In this document: positions 45,828 through 55,388 of the stretch, piece by piece | Numbering within the stretch: the stretch's first letter is position 1 | Layout: every line of letters starts with the position of its first letter | Assembly: GCA_034406715.1 (NCBI GenBank) | Contig: CP137866.1 | Span: 434,001 to 498,000, forward strand | DNA length: 64,000 nucleotides | Direction of reading: 5' to 3' | Source: Rhodotorula mucilaginosa | Taxonomy: Eukaryota > Basidiomycota > Microbotryomycetes > Sporidiobolales > Sporidiobolaceae | The notes under the pieces: generated by a model | What the model was told of the DNA's origin: nothing | Databases searched by the model: none | What the model saw: only the letters and a program-made list of their open reading frames with translations | Translations under genes and position numbers: made by a program

Positions 45828-46133
45828 GGCGGCGGGTCACCGGAGGGGGTGCCGCAGCTGAGGAGAGAGGCGGGGTTCTGTCGGAGGGGGAAGTTGGGAG
45901 GAGCGACTCCGCCCGGGCTGGTGGCTCTGCTCTGCAGCAGTTGTCTCTGTTGCGAGCTCTCCGCGGCCGTTGCCCGCCACGAGCGCGAGACGAGAGCAGG
46001 GAAGTTGTCCTCGCCCAAACTGACGCGAGTTGACGCGGAACGAGAGCAGCTCTCGTCTCCTCGCTCTTGACCCTCACCGTACACGCTGGCGTCTGTCTTG
46101 TTCCGCAGACTGACTACCGTACACTCGTCGAAA
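45828..46133. promoter_or_regulatory. Divergent upstream region of SIN3 and IPP1
   Basis: 306 bp between outward-facing starts. A TTCCGCAG at 46101-46108 could be an acceptor of a 5'-UTR intron of IPP1. No other signal is recognised. Confidence 0.35.
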
Positions 46134-47427
46134 ATGGCACAGCAATTCTCTACCCGCAAGTCCCGCCCCTTCCCCGCTCTCCCTCTCGTCGTGGACCTGC
46201 ATCCACCCCCCTCGCACGCAATCTCAACCCCCAGCCCCTCCCCCTCGTCAACCCGCTCGCATGCAAGACTGACACAGAGCGACACTCTGCAGGCCAGGTC
46301 GGCGCGCTCAACACGCTCGAGTACCGCACCTTCCTCGAGCAGGACGGCAAGGTCATCTCGCCGTTCCACGACGTGCCCCTCTTTGCCAACCAGGACCGCA
46401 CCGTCCTCAACATGGTCGTCGAGATCCCCCGCTGGTCCAACGGCAAGCTCGAGATTTCCAAGGAGGAGCAGTTCAACCCCATCCTCCAGGACACCAAGAA
46501 GGGCAAGCTCCGCTACGTCCGCAACTGCTTCCCGCACAAGGGTTACATCTGGAACTATGGCGCCTTCCCCCAGACCTGGGAGGACCCCGCCCACCAGCAC
46601 CCCGAGACCAAGGCCAACGGCGACAACGACCCCCTCGACGTCTGCGAGATCGGCGAGGCGATCGGCTACACCGGCCAGGTCAAGCAGGTCAAGGTCCTCG
46701 GCGTCATGGCCCTCCTCGACGAGGGCGAGACCGACTGGAAGGTCATCGTCATCGACGTCAACGACCCCCTCGCCGCCAAGCTCAACGACATCGAGGACGT
46801 CGAGCGCCACATGCCCGGACTCATCCGCGCCACCAACGAGTGGCTCCGCGTCTACAAGATCCCCGACGGCAAGCCGGAAAACACCTTTGCCTTCTCGGGC
46901 GAGGCCAAGAACAAGAAGTACGCGACCGAGATCATTGCCGAGTGCCACGACGCGTGGAAGAACCTCATCTCGGGCAAGGCCGACAAGAACTCGATCGACA
47001 TGTGAGTCGTCCCCTGCTCTCCGGGTCTACGTCTCTGCGCGGGGTTCACCTTATGAGTTCCGCGATGAACGATCGCTAGCGGCCACTGACCGCAAAAAAA
47101 CTCCTCCCTCTCCAGCTCCAACACGACCCAGGAGGGCACCCCGGGCTACACCACCTCGACCGCCTCGGTCCCGGCCGACTCGCGCCAGCCGCCCGCCCCG
47201 ATCGACGCCAGCATCGACAAGACCTTCTTCATCTCGGGACACGTGAGTACACTCCGCCTCCTCCTCGAGAGCTCTTCCTTCAAAGGGAGACCAGAGATAT
47301 CAGGACAGTGGAACTGACTCGCTTTCCTGTCAATTTCTCTTGCCGCCTCCTCGCCCCCCTTTTCCTCTTCCTTGCAACCACCGTCTCCCCTTTCCCTTCT
47401 CGATCGGCTTGGACGCAGGCGGTCTAA
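46134..47427 (+). CDS. IPP1: Cytosolic inorganic pyrophosphatase
   Basis: This enzyme hydrolyses pyrophosphate made by biosynthetic reactions. The start is 'MAQQFSTR', then '[20 protein letters not shown]' after a 137-bp intron (46156-46292) that must be GC-AG to keep the frame. Family blocks follow with no change: '[20 protein letters not shown]', '[20 protein letters not shown]', '[11 protein letters not shown]', the Mg2+-binding signature '[14 protein letters not shown]', '[20 protein letters not shown]' and '[17 protein letters not shown]'. The third exon starts after an intron at 47003-47114 ('[20 protein letters not shown]'). The last coding exon is only 'AV' plus the stop (47419-47427). 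Codon use is strongly biased to C-ending codons, fitting high expression. Confidence 0.95.
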
Positions 47428-48158
47428 AGCGGGCATCCTTGTGATCTCTTCTTTTTCCTGAGCTTGCTCTCCCACCCACAAAGTTTATATACACTCACGC
47501 ACTCACACAAAAGGACGGAACTTCACGTCTTTTTCTGCAAAGCAAGTATTTCCTCTCTCTCTTCTCGTTCCTCTTGCTTTCTCGCTTGCTCAGTCCCGCC
47601 GCCTCAAAAGCTATCTCTAGATCTCTGTGACATGTACCTGACTATCACAGTGCTTCGATCGCTTCGCCCCCAAGATATTTACCGGACGACGCAAATTGCT
47701 CATCAGGCTTTCCCCCGACCCCCCGATTTCCCCGCCCTCCTCGCGACACTGCTCGCAACGTCTTGCGCTGGCTCTCTCCCCTCCCGCATGGTCCCGGCCC
47801 GCTGCATACGTACCGCATCGCCCCTCTTCGCTCAGTGGCCCTCGCGGCGCGCTCGCTCTCCCGGCAGTAAGTGCGGTGCACCGCCTCCTGCGTTGCTGAT
47901 ACTGTACGGACGGACGGGAAGATATTCGTGCCCCGGCGCAGGGAGGGGGGCGTCTCGGCGGACGCGCTCAGTGCTTGTCGCAGGCTCAGCGCTCGGGCGC
48001 TCGGTCTATTCCGCGTCCTGCAGAAGTCGCTCCGTGGACAAGCCGGGAGCTTTCTATACACATACCCGGCCCCGCACGTGCCCGCACAAGCACAGCTCCT
48101 TAATTAGCGCTTCTTTCCCGACCGGGCCTGACCGCGCGTTGCGTCCTGGTCCGCGGAC
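47428..48158. other. 730-bp gap; no gene seen
   Basis: Pyrimidine-rich sequence with a TATA-like TTTATATACAC at about 47484-47494 and a second AT-rich patch near 48050-48062. Neither strand gives a recognisable protein. It marks the left edge of the orphan-gene island. Confidence 0.4.
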
Positions 48159-49527
48159 ATGCCGAACCAAGCTTGGCAACTCTTGCTCGCGACGCCCGTA
48201 AGTCCTTCTCGCTTTCCTCTCTTCTATTATTCTCCTCCTTGGTCTTCTTCTTGCTGGACCACACCTTGCACCCCGTCCGTCGGAAACACGTGTGCTATTT
48301 GCTCGCTGACACCAGAATGAATTCAGCGGCGAGTCTTTCTACTTCTCTGCGGCGACTGCTCGCGTGCGGCCATACTAATTGCACGCGAGCTCGTCACCCA
48401 GACTGCCTTCGAGCCTCTGCCGCGGTCCGTTCCGGCGCCTGGACCAGAGGAGGCGTCAGTCCGACTCCGCGGTGCCGCGCATGCCTACGAAGAAGCCATT
48501 GTCGATTGCCAGACCTGGCTGCAGGACCACCCTACGTTCGATCTACATTATACTGCCCCCCCAGTATTGCCCTCAGCATTGTCCGAATTTCAAGCGAAAG
48601 CAAAGGCAGTTGCGAATAAACGAGCGATGGTCGTCTCGGCCGCAAGATCGGCACCGATCGCAGCTCTGGCAGCGGCCTACAGTCGTGCTGGTCAACATGC
48701 AGCAGACCTCCAGTCGGGACCGCAGGGCCAGAGATCTCAAGACGACCCGATGCGGAACAAAGATGCGATCCGCTTTTATGCCGCGAGTGATGTGCGGGAC
48801 CTCTTAAAAGGCCTGTATGACCAAGCCGTGGACAAGGCAAGTGATTCTGCATCGGTACACACAGAGTTGATTGTTGACAGGAGACTGACTGTGCCGAGAT
48901 TGCAACCGCCGCTTTGACTTGAAGCAGATGGCGACCTTGTCTCGGCCGACTCGTGACCAAACAGAGCGTGACTACAGGCGCTTGGAACAAGCTGCCGATC
49001 ACTACGCGCGCGCCATCTACCTTCTGGCAACTCACGCAAGAAGCAAACCTCAAACTGTCTCCGCAAGGTGGAACGAGCATGACAAGTGGCTCATGCGTCA
49101 GTGTTCGGAAAAAAGACATTCTTTGTTCCAGGCTGCCGAAGGTTCTCTCCCACGGGCCCTAGCTAGTGCGCTATGGCTGCAGACCGGCAGAGTGCTTGGC
49201 TCCCAGGACAAACTCAAAAACACTCGGGCGAAACTGCAACAGCAAGCCCACGCACCTTGGAATGTACAGGGACAGGAGGAACTCGCCAAAGCGATTGCAC
49301 AAGACGAGGATAACCTGGCTGCACATCTCAAAGCCCAAGCTGTCTTGCTGGAACATTACATCCCAGCTAGGGATGTCGAAGTCATCAACGGCGCACTTAA
49401 CGGTAACGGGGCCGGTACCGGGCCGTTGAATTTTCATAACGGCTCCCGGTGGCGGTTCCGTGACCGTCAGGTGATCGCCAAAATTTTGATCGAAAAAACG
49501 GCAGTAACTGCAGTAACGGCGAGTTGA
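48159..49527 (+). CDS. Unrecognised helical protein gene interrupted by a MITE
   Basis: I cannot name this family. Exon 1 is 'MPNQAWQLLLATP' (48159-48197). A 204-bp intron (GTAAGT to CACCCAG) has a branch-like TACTAAT shortly before its end. Exon 2 (48402-48836) reads 'TAFEPLPRSVPAPGPEEASV', 'AYEEAIVDCQTWLQDHPTF', 'NKDAIRFYAASDVRDLLKGL'. Exon 3 (from 48929) reads 'ERDYRRLEQAADHYARAIYL', 'AKLQQQAHAPWNVQGQEELA', 'KAQAVLLEHYIPA'. It then runs into a 356-bp transposon that supplies about 52 codons and the stop at 49525-49527. Past the element the original frame appears to continue to a stop at 49868-49870. The next intron donor may be GC (48837) or a GT 24 nt further on. Composition is helical and soluble, with no signal peptide or membrane segment. 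Confidence 0.6.
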
Positions 49528-49727
49528 GAAGGTGATCAGTTTCGCTTGATTAGCTGGAAATAGCTCTAATTGTATTGTGAGTACAATCTAGAATAGGGAC
49601 CCCATACACCAGTTAACGGCAAAAAACGGCAAAAACTGTATCTCCCGTTACCGTTAAGCCAAAACTGCTGGTTTTCCCGGTAAAATTGCAGATAACGGGA
49701 GTGCCGTTGATGACTCCGACATCCCTA
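49368..49727. mobile_element. Non-autonomous DNA transposon (MITE) with TA target duplication
   Basis: Terminal inverted repeats of about 23 bp with one mismatch: the left end GGGATGTCGAAGTCATCAAC (from 49370) matches the reverse complement of the right end (to 49725). TA flanks both ends (49368-49369, 49726-49727). The element is 356 bp, richer in A/T than the genes around it, and has no transposase. Its body repeats the motif AACGG at least eight times, with four more in reverse. A TA duplication and these tips suit a Tc1/mariner-like (Fot1-type) parent; tips read as TAGGGATGT would also resemble hAT, but no 8-bp duplication is present. It lies inside the coding region of the orphan gene that starts at 48159. 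Confidence 0.85.
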
Positions 49728-50409
49728 CATGTTTGAAGCACTCTTCCACTTCCCTGGCTTCAGCCGGCGGTACAGCTCCGGTCCAGCAGGTGACCGAGGA
49801 AAGCCGAGCTGAAACGCAAGACGGGCGTTACACACAACATTTCCCGGTGGAGCAGATTTCGAAGCTCTAGGCATCTTGAACAAGTGCACTTGCAGTCTTT
49901 ACATTGTTTGCGTGCGCCCACTGAGAGTGATCCGGCAACAGACACGAATCACAACTTCAGAACGCGCACGCTCGACGTTGCAGACCTGTGGCCTTCGTAT
50001 GTACCGTACGATTGCGACACATTCACGGGCTTGACAGCCTGTACATTGCTCCCTGCTTTCCCACCTGTTTATACTCTAGCCTCTTGAAGTCTGCTTTTTC
50101 GGCCTTGGGGACCTCGAAAGGCAACAGCCGCACGGGTTGACGACGCAAAGAATGCTCGTACTGGTCATCGGTTGCGTCGGAATGCCCGCCAGGGTCATTG
50201 CATCTCAATCATGCATCATCTCCAAGGTCGAGGGTTCCCGTGCTTGCCTGCTTGCGTGCTTGCGTGCTCGTGAGCTCGAGCCAGTCTCGACTTTGGACCG
50301 CGGACAAGCCGGACTCCGTTCGGTCGGAAGCACGCAACCTCCACCGCCAGGTCTCTCTATGCTCCCACCACACCTGTCTGGAGCACCAAAGCTTTGCCAG
50401 AGCAGCGCC
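49528..50409. other. Rest of the MITE, displaced 3' coding relic, then intergenic
   Basis: 49528-49727 is transposon. 49728-49870 is an open stretch that reads as the displaced C-terminus of the upstream gene (residues such as 'VQQVTEESRAETQDGRYTQ' and 'FPVEQISKL' before the stop). 49871-50409 has no recognised gene; a degenerate CTTGC/GTGCTTGC tandem lies at 50241-50268. Confidence 0.5.
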
Positions 50410-51102
50410 ATGAATCGACCGGTCTCGAGGTCGTCGTCTGCCCCGCTCTTGACGGGCATGGCTGCGAAGGAAGCGATACAGTCGGCAGTGGCGGCTTGGG
50501 AGCCGGAGTATACCGTCCTCACCGATTGGTTACTAATGCATCCAGAACCGGTCCGAAACGGCAGAGAGCACGAACGCTGGCAGCGACATCGCCAACAGCT
50601 CGAGGAATTCATCCACCCGTCTGAACAAACACTTCTCGAGGTCGTGCGAGCCTCGGACCACGAGGCACGAATTGGAGCGCTCAGGATGGCACTACAGTGC
50701 GCGCAGGCCTGGAGGGACATCATGGAGGTGGAAACGGAGCTGCAGCGAGAGGAGGAAGAAAGGGAAAGGGAGAGGGCGAGGCGAAGGGAGATGAGGATGC
50801 CGGACATGGGACAACTCAGCTCAGAGCAAGGCCTGGGGCGTGATCCGGCGCTCGCTCTGGCGACATCGCGCTGGCATGTCGCGTGGAGACTGGTTGAACT
50901 TTTGGAGCCTTTTGGAACACAGAACCAGGAGGCAGGCCTCTTCCAGTTGTCCCTGACGCTCTGCTTTGATGTTGGACTGACACTCCTTCGACACATTCTC
51001 TATACAGCCGGCGAGGTCACTGCCGCACCGCTATGCGAGGCACCTCGAGGGCGCGTGGCGCGGCCGGATGTAGGCATCTGGTCCTGGTGCGCTCGGGACT
51101 AA
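50410..51102 (+). CDS. Unrecognised protein with a coiled-coil segment
   Basis: An uninterrupted frame of 230 codons from the ATG at 50410 ('MNRPVSRSSSAPLLTGMAAK'). It shows 'AWEPEYTVLTDWLLMHPEPV', 'QLEEFIHPSEQTLLEVVRAS', an acidic/basic coiled coil 'EVETELQREEEERERERARR', and 'SRWHVAWRLVELLEPFGTQN'. No family is recognised. Composition and the 'xWLxxHP' piece recall the neighbour at 48159 ('QTWLQDHPTF'), a weak hint that both belong to one local family. The frame stays open upstream to 50137, so the start is uncertain, and the last 25 residues may be intronic read-through. Confidence 0.45.
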   Translation: MNRPVSRSSSAPLLTGMAAKEAIQSAVAAWEPEYTVLTDWLLMHPEPVRNGREHERWQRHRQQLEEFIHPSEQTLLEVVRASDHEARIGALRMALQCAQAWRDIMEVETELQREEEERERERARRREMRMPDMGQLSSEQGLGRDPALALATSRWHVAWRLVELLEPFGTQNQEAGLFQLSLTLCFDVGLTLLRHILYTAGEVTAAPLCEAPRGRVARPDVGIWSWCARD

Positions 51103-51804
51103 ATCCGTCGTGGGGCCAAGTTGCGACTGAAAAGCCGGATCTGGACGGGCGCGGGATGATCGACGGCAGCGTGACTTCCCAGTCAAACAGATCCCGACAT
51201 ATCTTAGCGCCGCAATGCAAGTGCAGCGTCTCCTTCCTATTCATATCAATCTGTCGCAGATGGATAGAGCCTCAAGCTCCCGCTTGCTGCATTCAGAGCC
51301 TGCCGGAAGGAGCGGGTCGGTAGTCGCCCGAGGAAAGCCGAGACGAGACGCGAGAGGACGTCGATGAGGCCAACTCGCCACGTCTTAGGCGCGGAGCCAG
51401 CCTAAAGTGATGTACAAAGCAGTTCTGCTGCATATGGAGTCAGCTTTGCGTCGCTGCGCTTCCCCGCATGCGCTTCCTTGGGCGTGCGCGCTCGGGCCCC
51501 TCCTTCCGCCCTTTCGGCCTCCGCGGGTTTCTTCGTCCCCGCGACTCTAGGCGGGCCGTGCACGCGTGCGTCTCCCCCGCTTTTTGAAGTTCCGCTTTGA
51601 GCTTGTGCCAAGCCGCGTGACCGAGTCCGACCGTCCCCCTACCCTGACCACGTACCCGCACCGGCCGCACCGCTTCTTCAGCTTCTCCCCTCCCAGATTT
51701 TCCTGGCACCGACAGCAGCGGAGCAGTACACACGGCAAGGCAGGCACCGCGACCTGACTTCGCCCAGACCACTCGGCAGCGCGAGACCCAGGTCCGCAAT
51801 CTCC
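51103..51804. other. 700-bp gap in the orphan island; no gene called
   Basis: Nothing is recognised on the plus strand. A 15-base word at 51328-51342 (CCGAGGAAAGCCGAG) also occurs at 49794-49808, downstream of the first orphan gene. A minus-strand frame (51547-51933) has two Cys-x2-Cys pairs but no known family. Confidence 0.3.
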
Positions 51805-52161
51805 ATGTCGCGTTGCAGCCACGAAGCGTACGACAGTGTGCCGACCGCGAGGGACTGGCTCGATCGAGCAGAAGCGGCGGTCTGCGCCATTGCAGCGGCT
51901 CATAATGCGCTGCGGCACACTCCAAACGATCACGGTTGGGTTCGAGAGGGCCAGCCGACCGAGCTAAAAAAACGGACGGACGCGTACTACAACGCCGTCC
52001 ACCACTTCCTGGCCTTAGTTCGACAGGCGCAGAAAGACTACCCCCAGGCTCTGAGCGCTATACAGAATGAGTTTGACGGGCTGCTCCAAGGTGCGGCGTC
52101 CATCTCTCGCACGGCGGATCCGGGGTCTGAGGAGGCACGCTCGAGCTACTCGAGGGCATAA
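51805..52161 (+). CDS. Unrecognised small helical protein, possibly longer at its 3' end
   Basis: From the ATG at 51805 the frame reads 'SVPTARDWLDRAEAAVCAIA', 'ELKKRTDAYYNAVHHFLALV' and 'YPQALSAIQNEFDGLLQ', a string of amphipathic helices without a known domain. After 'DGLLQ' a possible donor (GTGCGG about 52092) could lead into another open frame at about 52143-52382 that reads 'LLEGIKSYIRNDQEMS' and then a Ser/Pro/Thr-rich tail ('SSPENIRGSQSPEHKRTLS'). Without that splice the protein ends at 52161. The 'LxxxxDxYxxAxxxL' pattern recalls 'LEQAADHYARAIYLL' in the orphan gene at 48159. Confidence 0.45.
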   Translation: MSRCSHEAYDSVPTARDWLDRAEAAVCAIAAAHNALRHTPNDHGWVREGQPTELKKRTDAYYNAVHHFLALVRQAQKDYPQALSAIQNEFDGLLQGAASISRTADPGSEEARSSYSRA

Positions 52162-52633
52162 AGTCGTACATTCGGAATGATCAGGAAATGAGTATGAGCA
52201 CCTGGTCCGACTCGACGGCGAGGGAATCAAGCCCAGAGAACATTCGCGGATCGCAAAGCCCGGAGCACAAGCGTACTTTGTCGCGAAAAACGACGGAATA
52301 CCACCACCAAGGGAGCCCCTCACCCCCGAGCGTGAGCGCAAAGAGCTATTCTGACTCTTTCTTAAGGAGTACGAGCAATTGATCCCTTTCTTGCAGCCGG
52401 GGCAGCACAATCTTGGTCGTGTCGGAAGCCCAGGAGATTCTGCCCGTCGCCGGCCACTGCCTTCGTGCTTTCACCCCATTAGCCGAAGCGTCTAGATGGG
52501 TTAGCGAAGGAGATGTGCATGAACCTCTGGGATCAGCGCTCGTAAACGAGCGGATAGAATGCTCAAGACTGGCAATGAGAACGCAATGGACAATAGCCGT
52601 ACAGAATATCTGTCCGTGACCGGAGAGAAACCC

Positions 52634-54549
52634 TCACTGATTGTCAGGCGGCTCGACCCGCTCCCACTCGTCCGAGACATTACCCTCAACAGCAGCTCGT
52701 CCATCTGCCCCAGCAGCGACGGATCGCAACCCTCGAGGTCGGATCTCGTAACCCTCGCTTCCTCTCCGTATCCGTACGCCCCGCCCCGGTGCGAGGTCCT
52801 CATCGTCCTCGCCTTCGAGCTCCTCATCGAGAGTGACGTCCTCCGTGCAGGCGCCCATGCCGACCTTTGCTGCCGCTTGGCGAGTCTTTCGTGCTGCAAG
52901 CTGGCCAAGAGGAACATCGTCCTCGTCGTCGACTTCGCCGTCGCTGCTACCGGGAGTTGTAGTCGAGTCGTAAGATGAGCCCGAATCGGAAGCTCCTCGC
53001 CCTTCGTGTGCTGCTGGATCGGGAGCGACTGAGCGACGCCGCAGACCTTCCGACGGTAGGGTCAGCGTAGCTCGATCGGGGCGGTCCAAATCGGCACCTC
53101 GAAGGTGAGAAGGAAGCAGGGCGGGGTTGAGACCGCTGCCGTATGTGAAGGCCTGCTCTCCTGGAGGAGGTCGTCGAGCCGGCTTCCGGCGTACAGGCGC
53201 AAACTCGTCTCGAGGCGGCCATTCGAGCTGCTGAGCCGGACCTGATGGCAGGATCGCCAAGGTCAGCTCGTCTACGAGAGAGAACTTGCCTCAGTGTGAT
53301 AGTCTCGACTTACTTGTGCCGATTGCGACTGGGAAGCTCAAACCATTGCCAGGCGTCGGCTGCGGCCACATCCACCACAAGGGATTCTCGCCCAACACCG
53401 CCTGTACGTTTCGCACATAGCCGAGATGGTACGGGTAGCGATACTGAGTGTCTAAAGTACATCAGCGACGAGAGCCGCGACCGAGGGAAAGCAAGCAATC
53501 GACCTGCCTCGCGGATCTTGCCTCGCCGTTTCAGCGAGACCGCACGGTCTTTCTCCCAGGACTCGATCGTGGTCGTGTTGGTCACGACGGACCAGAGGTG
53601 GAAGAGCGAGAAGACCCCGACGGCGATCAAAACAGGTACGCAAGCCGTGTAGTTGAGGACGAGCATGACAATCTGCGTCGTGGTCGGCTCGACCTGTATC
53701 GGGGCAAAACGGATGAGCTCTCGCACGGCGCCGCAACGTACGGTGCTGTACGAATGACGAGAACGGCAGACTGACGAAGCGATTCATCGCCGACAATGCC
53801 CTGGTCGTGATCATCCAGAGATGGTACGAACACGCCACGTCGACCACGAGGAGGAAGCGGACGAAATGGCCGTAGTTGTGATGTCCGACACAGTTGTTGA
53901 CCCATGGACCTGAGGGATAGTTGATATGAGCCCTCGCACAGCGCATGAGCGTATAGGGGAAGAAACGCACAGTGGTGATCCATCCGCAGCACGCAGCGCT
54001 TGCATTGCCGGCAATGGTGCGCTCGCGGCGGCTTGTACTCTGGCAGTAACCGATGCGGTCAGTGCCACAGCGCTTTCCGGCGGAACCGAGAGGAACTGGC
54101 CTTTCCGCAGCATGAACCGAGGACTGACCTTGACAAGTCCGACAAAACCTCGGGCCGCCCGTCTGCTTTTTGACCTCGATGTGACCCGTCTCGAGCAATC
54201 TGGGATCAGGACGCTGAAAAGGAGCAAAGAAAGGTCAGTGATTGACGGTCTACGAGGTTGTCGACAGCGATTCTGCTCTTCGACACAGGCAAGATGTCAC
54301 GAATCGCGATTCGCGGCGACTCACCCAGCCTTTGGGGACTCGCCCCGGGTCGGTACGGACCACGAGGGCATAGTTATAAAAGACGGACGCGAGCAAGAGG
54401 TTGAACGGGAGCAGGATGCGGAGCAGTTCCGGGTCGGAGTAGCGGTACCGAACGGCGGGGAGGACGACAAAGATCTGGCTCGAGAAGCCGATGAAGCTGA
54501 TCAGGAGCACAGTGCCTGCGACGCATAATCGATCGAGTCGCTTGCCCAT
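52634..54549 (-). CDS. PFA4: DHHC palmitoyltransferase, Pfa4-type
   Basis: This is an ER-membrane S-acyltransferase that palmitoylates cysteines of membrane proteins; Pfa4 in yeasts acts on chitin synthase Chs3 and others. Two membrane segments open the protein ('[20 protein letters not shown]', '[20 protein letters not shown]'), then '[11 protein letters not shown]'. The DHHC-CRD is '[20 protein letters not shown]', '[20 protein letters not shown]', '[10 protein letters not shown]', with the DHHC tetrad intact. Two more membrane segments follow, then the '[11 protein letters not shown]' TTxE motif. '[20 protein letters not shown]', '[17 protein letters not shown]' is typical of Pfa4. The long C-terminal tail is acidic and Arg-rich, ending '[14 protein letters not shown]'. 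The ATG is at 54549. About ten exons. Confidence 0.92.
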
Positions 54550-55388
54550 GTCGGGCAGCGCGATGGGAGGCAGCAGGAGAGGGCCAAAGTGTCACGAGGC
54601 GGTGCAGGGACCCTTTCATCTCTCGAGCCTATAAACAGCCCAGTCTTGACCCTATCGTCGTACTTCTGCTAAGTGATATCGATGCGGACTAAATCACGAC
54701 TGTTCCTGCATCAGACTGGCAACTACGAAGGTCCCTGAAGCGCAAACCAGAAACCCCCGCTCCAACTGACTTGCCCCTTCCGCAGCGAGAGCCCTGTTCC
54801 TGTACACATCCCGCTCTCCATCCTCCTCCGGCCTGCCTGCCCTAGTCATCACACCTCGATCCGTCGCTCTTAGGCCCGGCAACCGACTCGGCCCGTGTTC
54901 GTCGACCGCTTCTTTGCCGGGTCACCGTGCCTGCCACAAAGTCGACTCGAATCGACTCGCCACGCCACGGGGTCGATTCGTTCGCAAGGGGGCAGACAAA
55001 GACCGTTGACGGACGGACGGGCCAGACATGGGGAACTGCTGCGAGGTTTGGGTGATGCGCCGTTCAGTTGGCTCCAAAAGGCGGCGGCGGTGGGTTCGGG
55101 TACACCGAGAAAGGGAAGGAGCAGCCGAACGGGAGCGAGAGGAGGAGACGGCGATGGGGAGGGAACACAAGGACGCCGGCGGGCAGTGGCGGCGTAGCAA
55201 TAGCCGGGCGGTTGGGGACATGCCATGCTCGATTCCAGCCCCATCGCCTCCTCGATTTCCACGAGTCGGGTTTCGGTCCAGAAACCGCCTCGTCCGGATG
55301 CGGGGCCACGACGTCTCTGGCTGTTTGACGAGCTGGCGATACGAACTCCTTTACCGCAGGAACCGGACCCGCGGGACGTGCGATGCCT
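54550..55388. other. 840-bp gap between cyclin C and PFA4; no gene recognised
   Basis: The gap holds the cyclin C 3' UTR and the PFA4 promoter. A plus-strand frame 55028-55471 begins 'MGNCCEVWVMRRSVGSKRRR', which has a myristoylation-like start, but it runs antisense into the cyclin C coding end and has no family match. A minus-strand frame at 54870-55262 is likewise unrecognised. Confidence 0.35.

Noticed and set aside
44729-46948. 739-codon minus-strand open frame across IPP1 and SIN3
   Set aside because: Over IPP1 it is the exact antisense of a conserved enzyme and exists because of C-ending codon bias; over SIN3 it runs through introns. Only its SIN3 PAH1 part is real.
46098-47246. 382-codon Ser/Arg/Pro-rich frame on the IPP1 strand
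   Set aside because: This is the +1 shadow of pyrophosphatase; the family match lies in the other frame.
49368-49727. hAT classification of the MITE
   Set aside because: Tips written as TAGGGATGT resemble hAT ends, but the flanks show no 8-bp duplication, while a TA duplication fits and restores the host frame.
49794-51342. 15-base word shared by 49794-49808 and 51328-51342 as proof of tandem duplication
   Set aside because: The flanks align poorly; alone it is too short to prove duplication, so it is used only as a weak hint.
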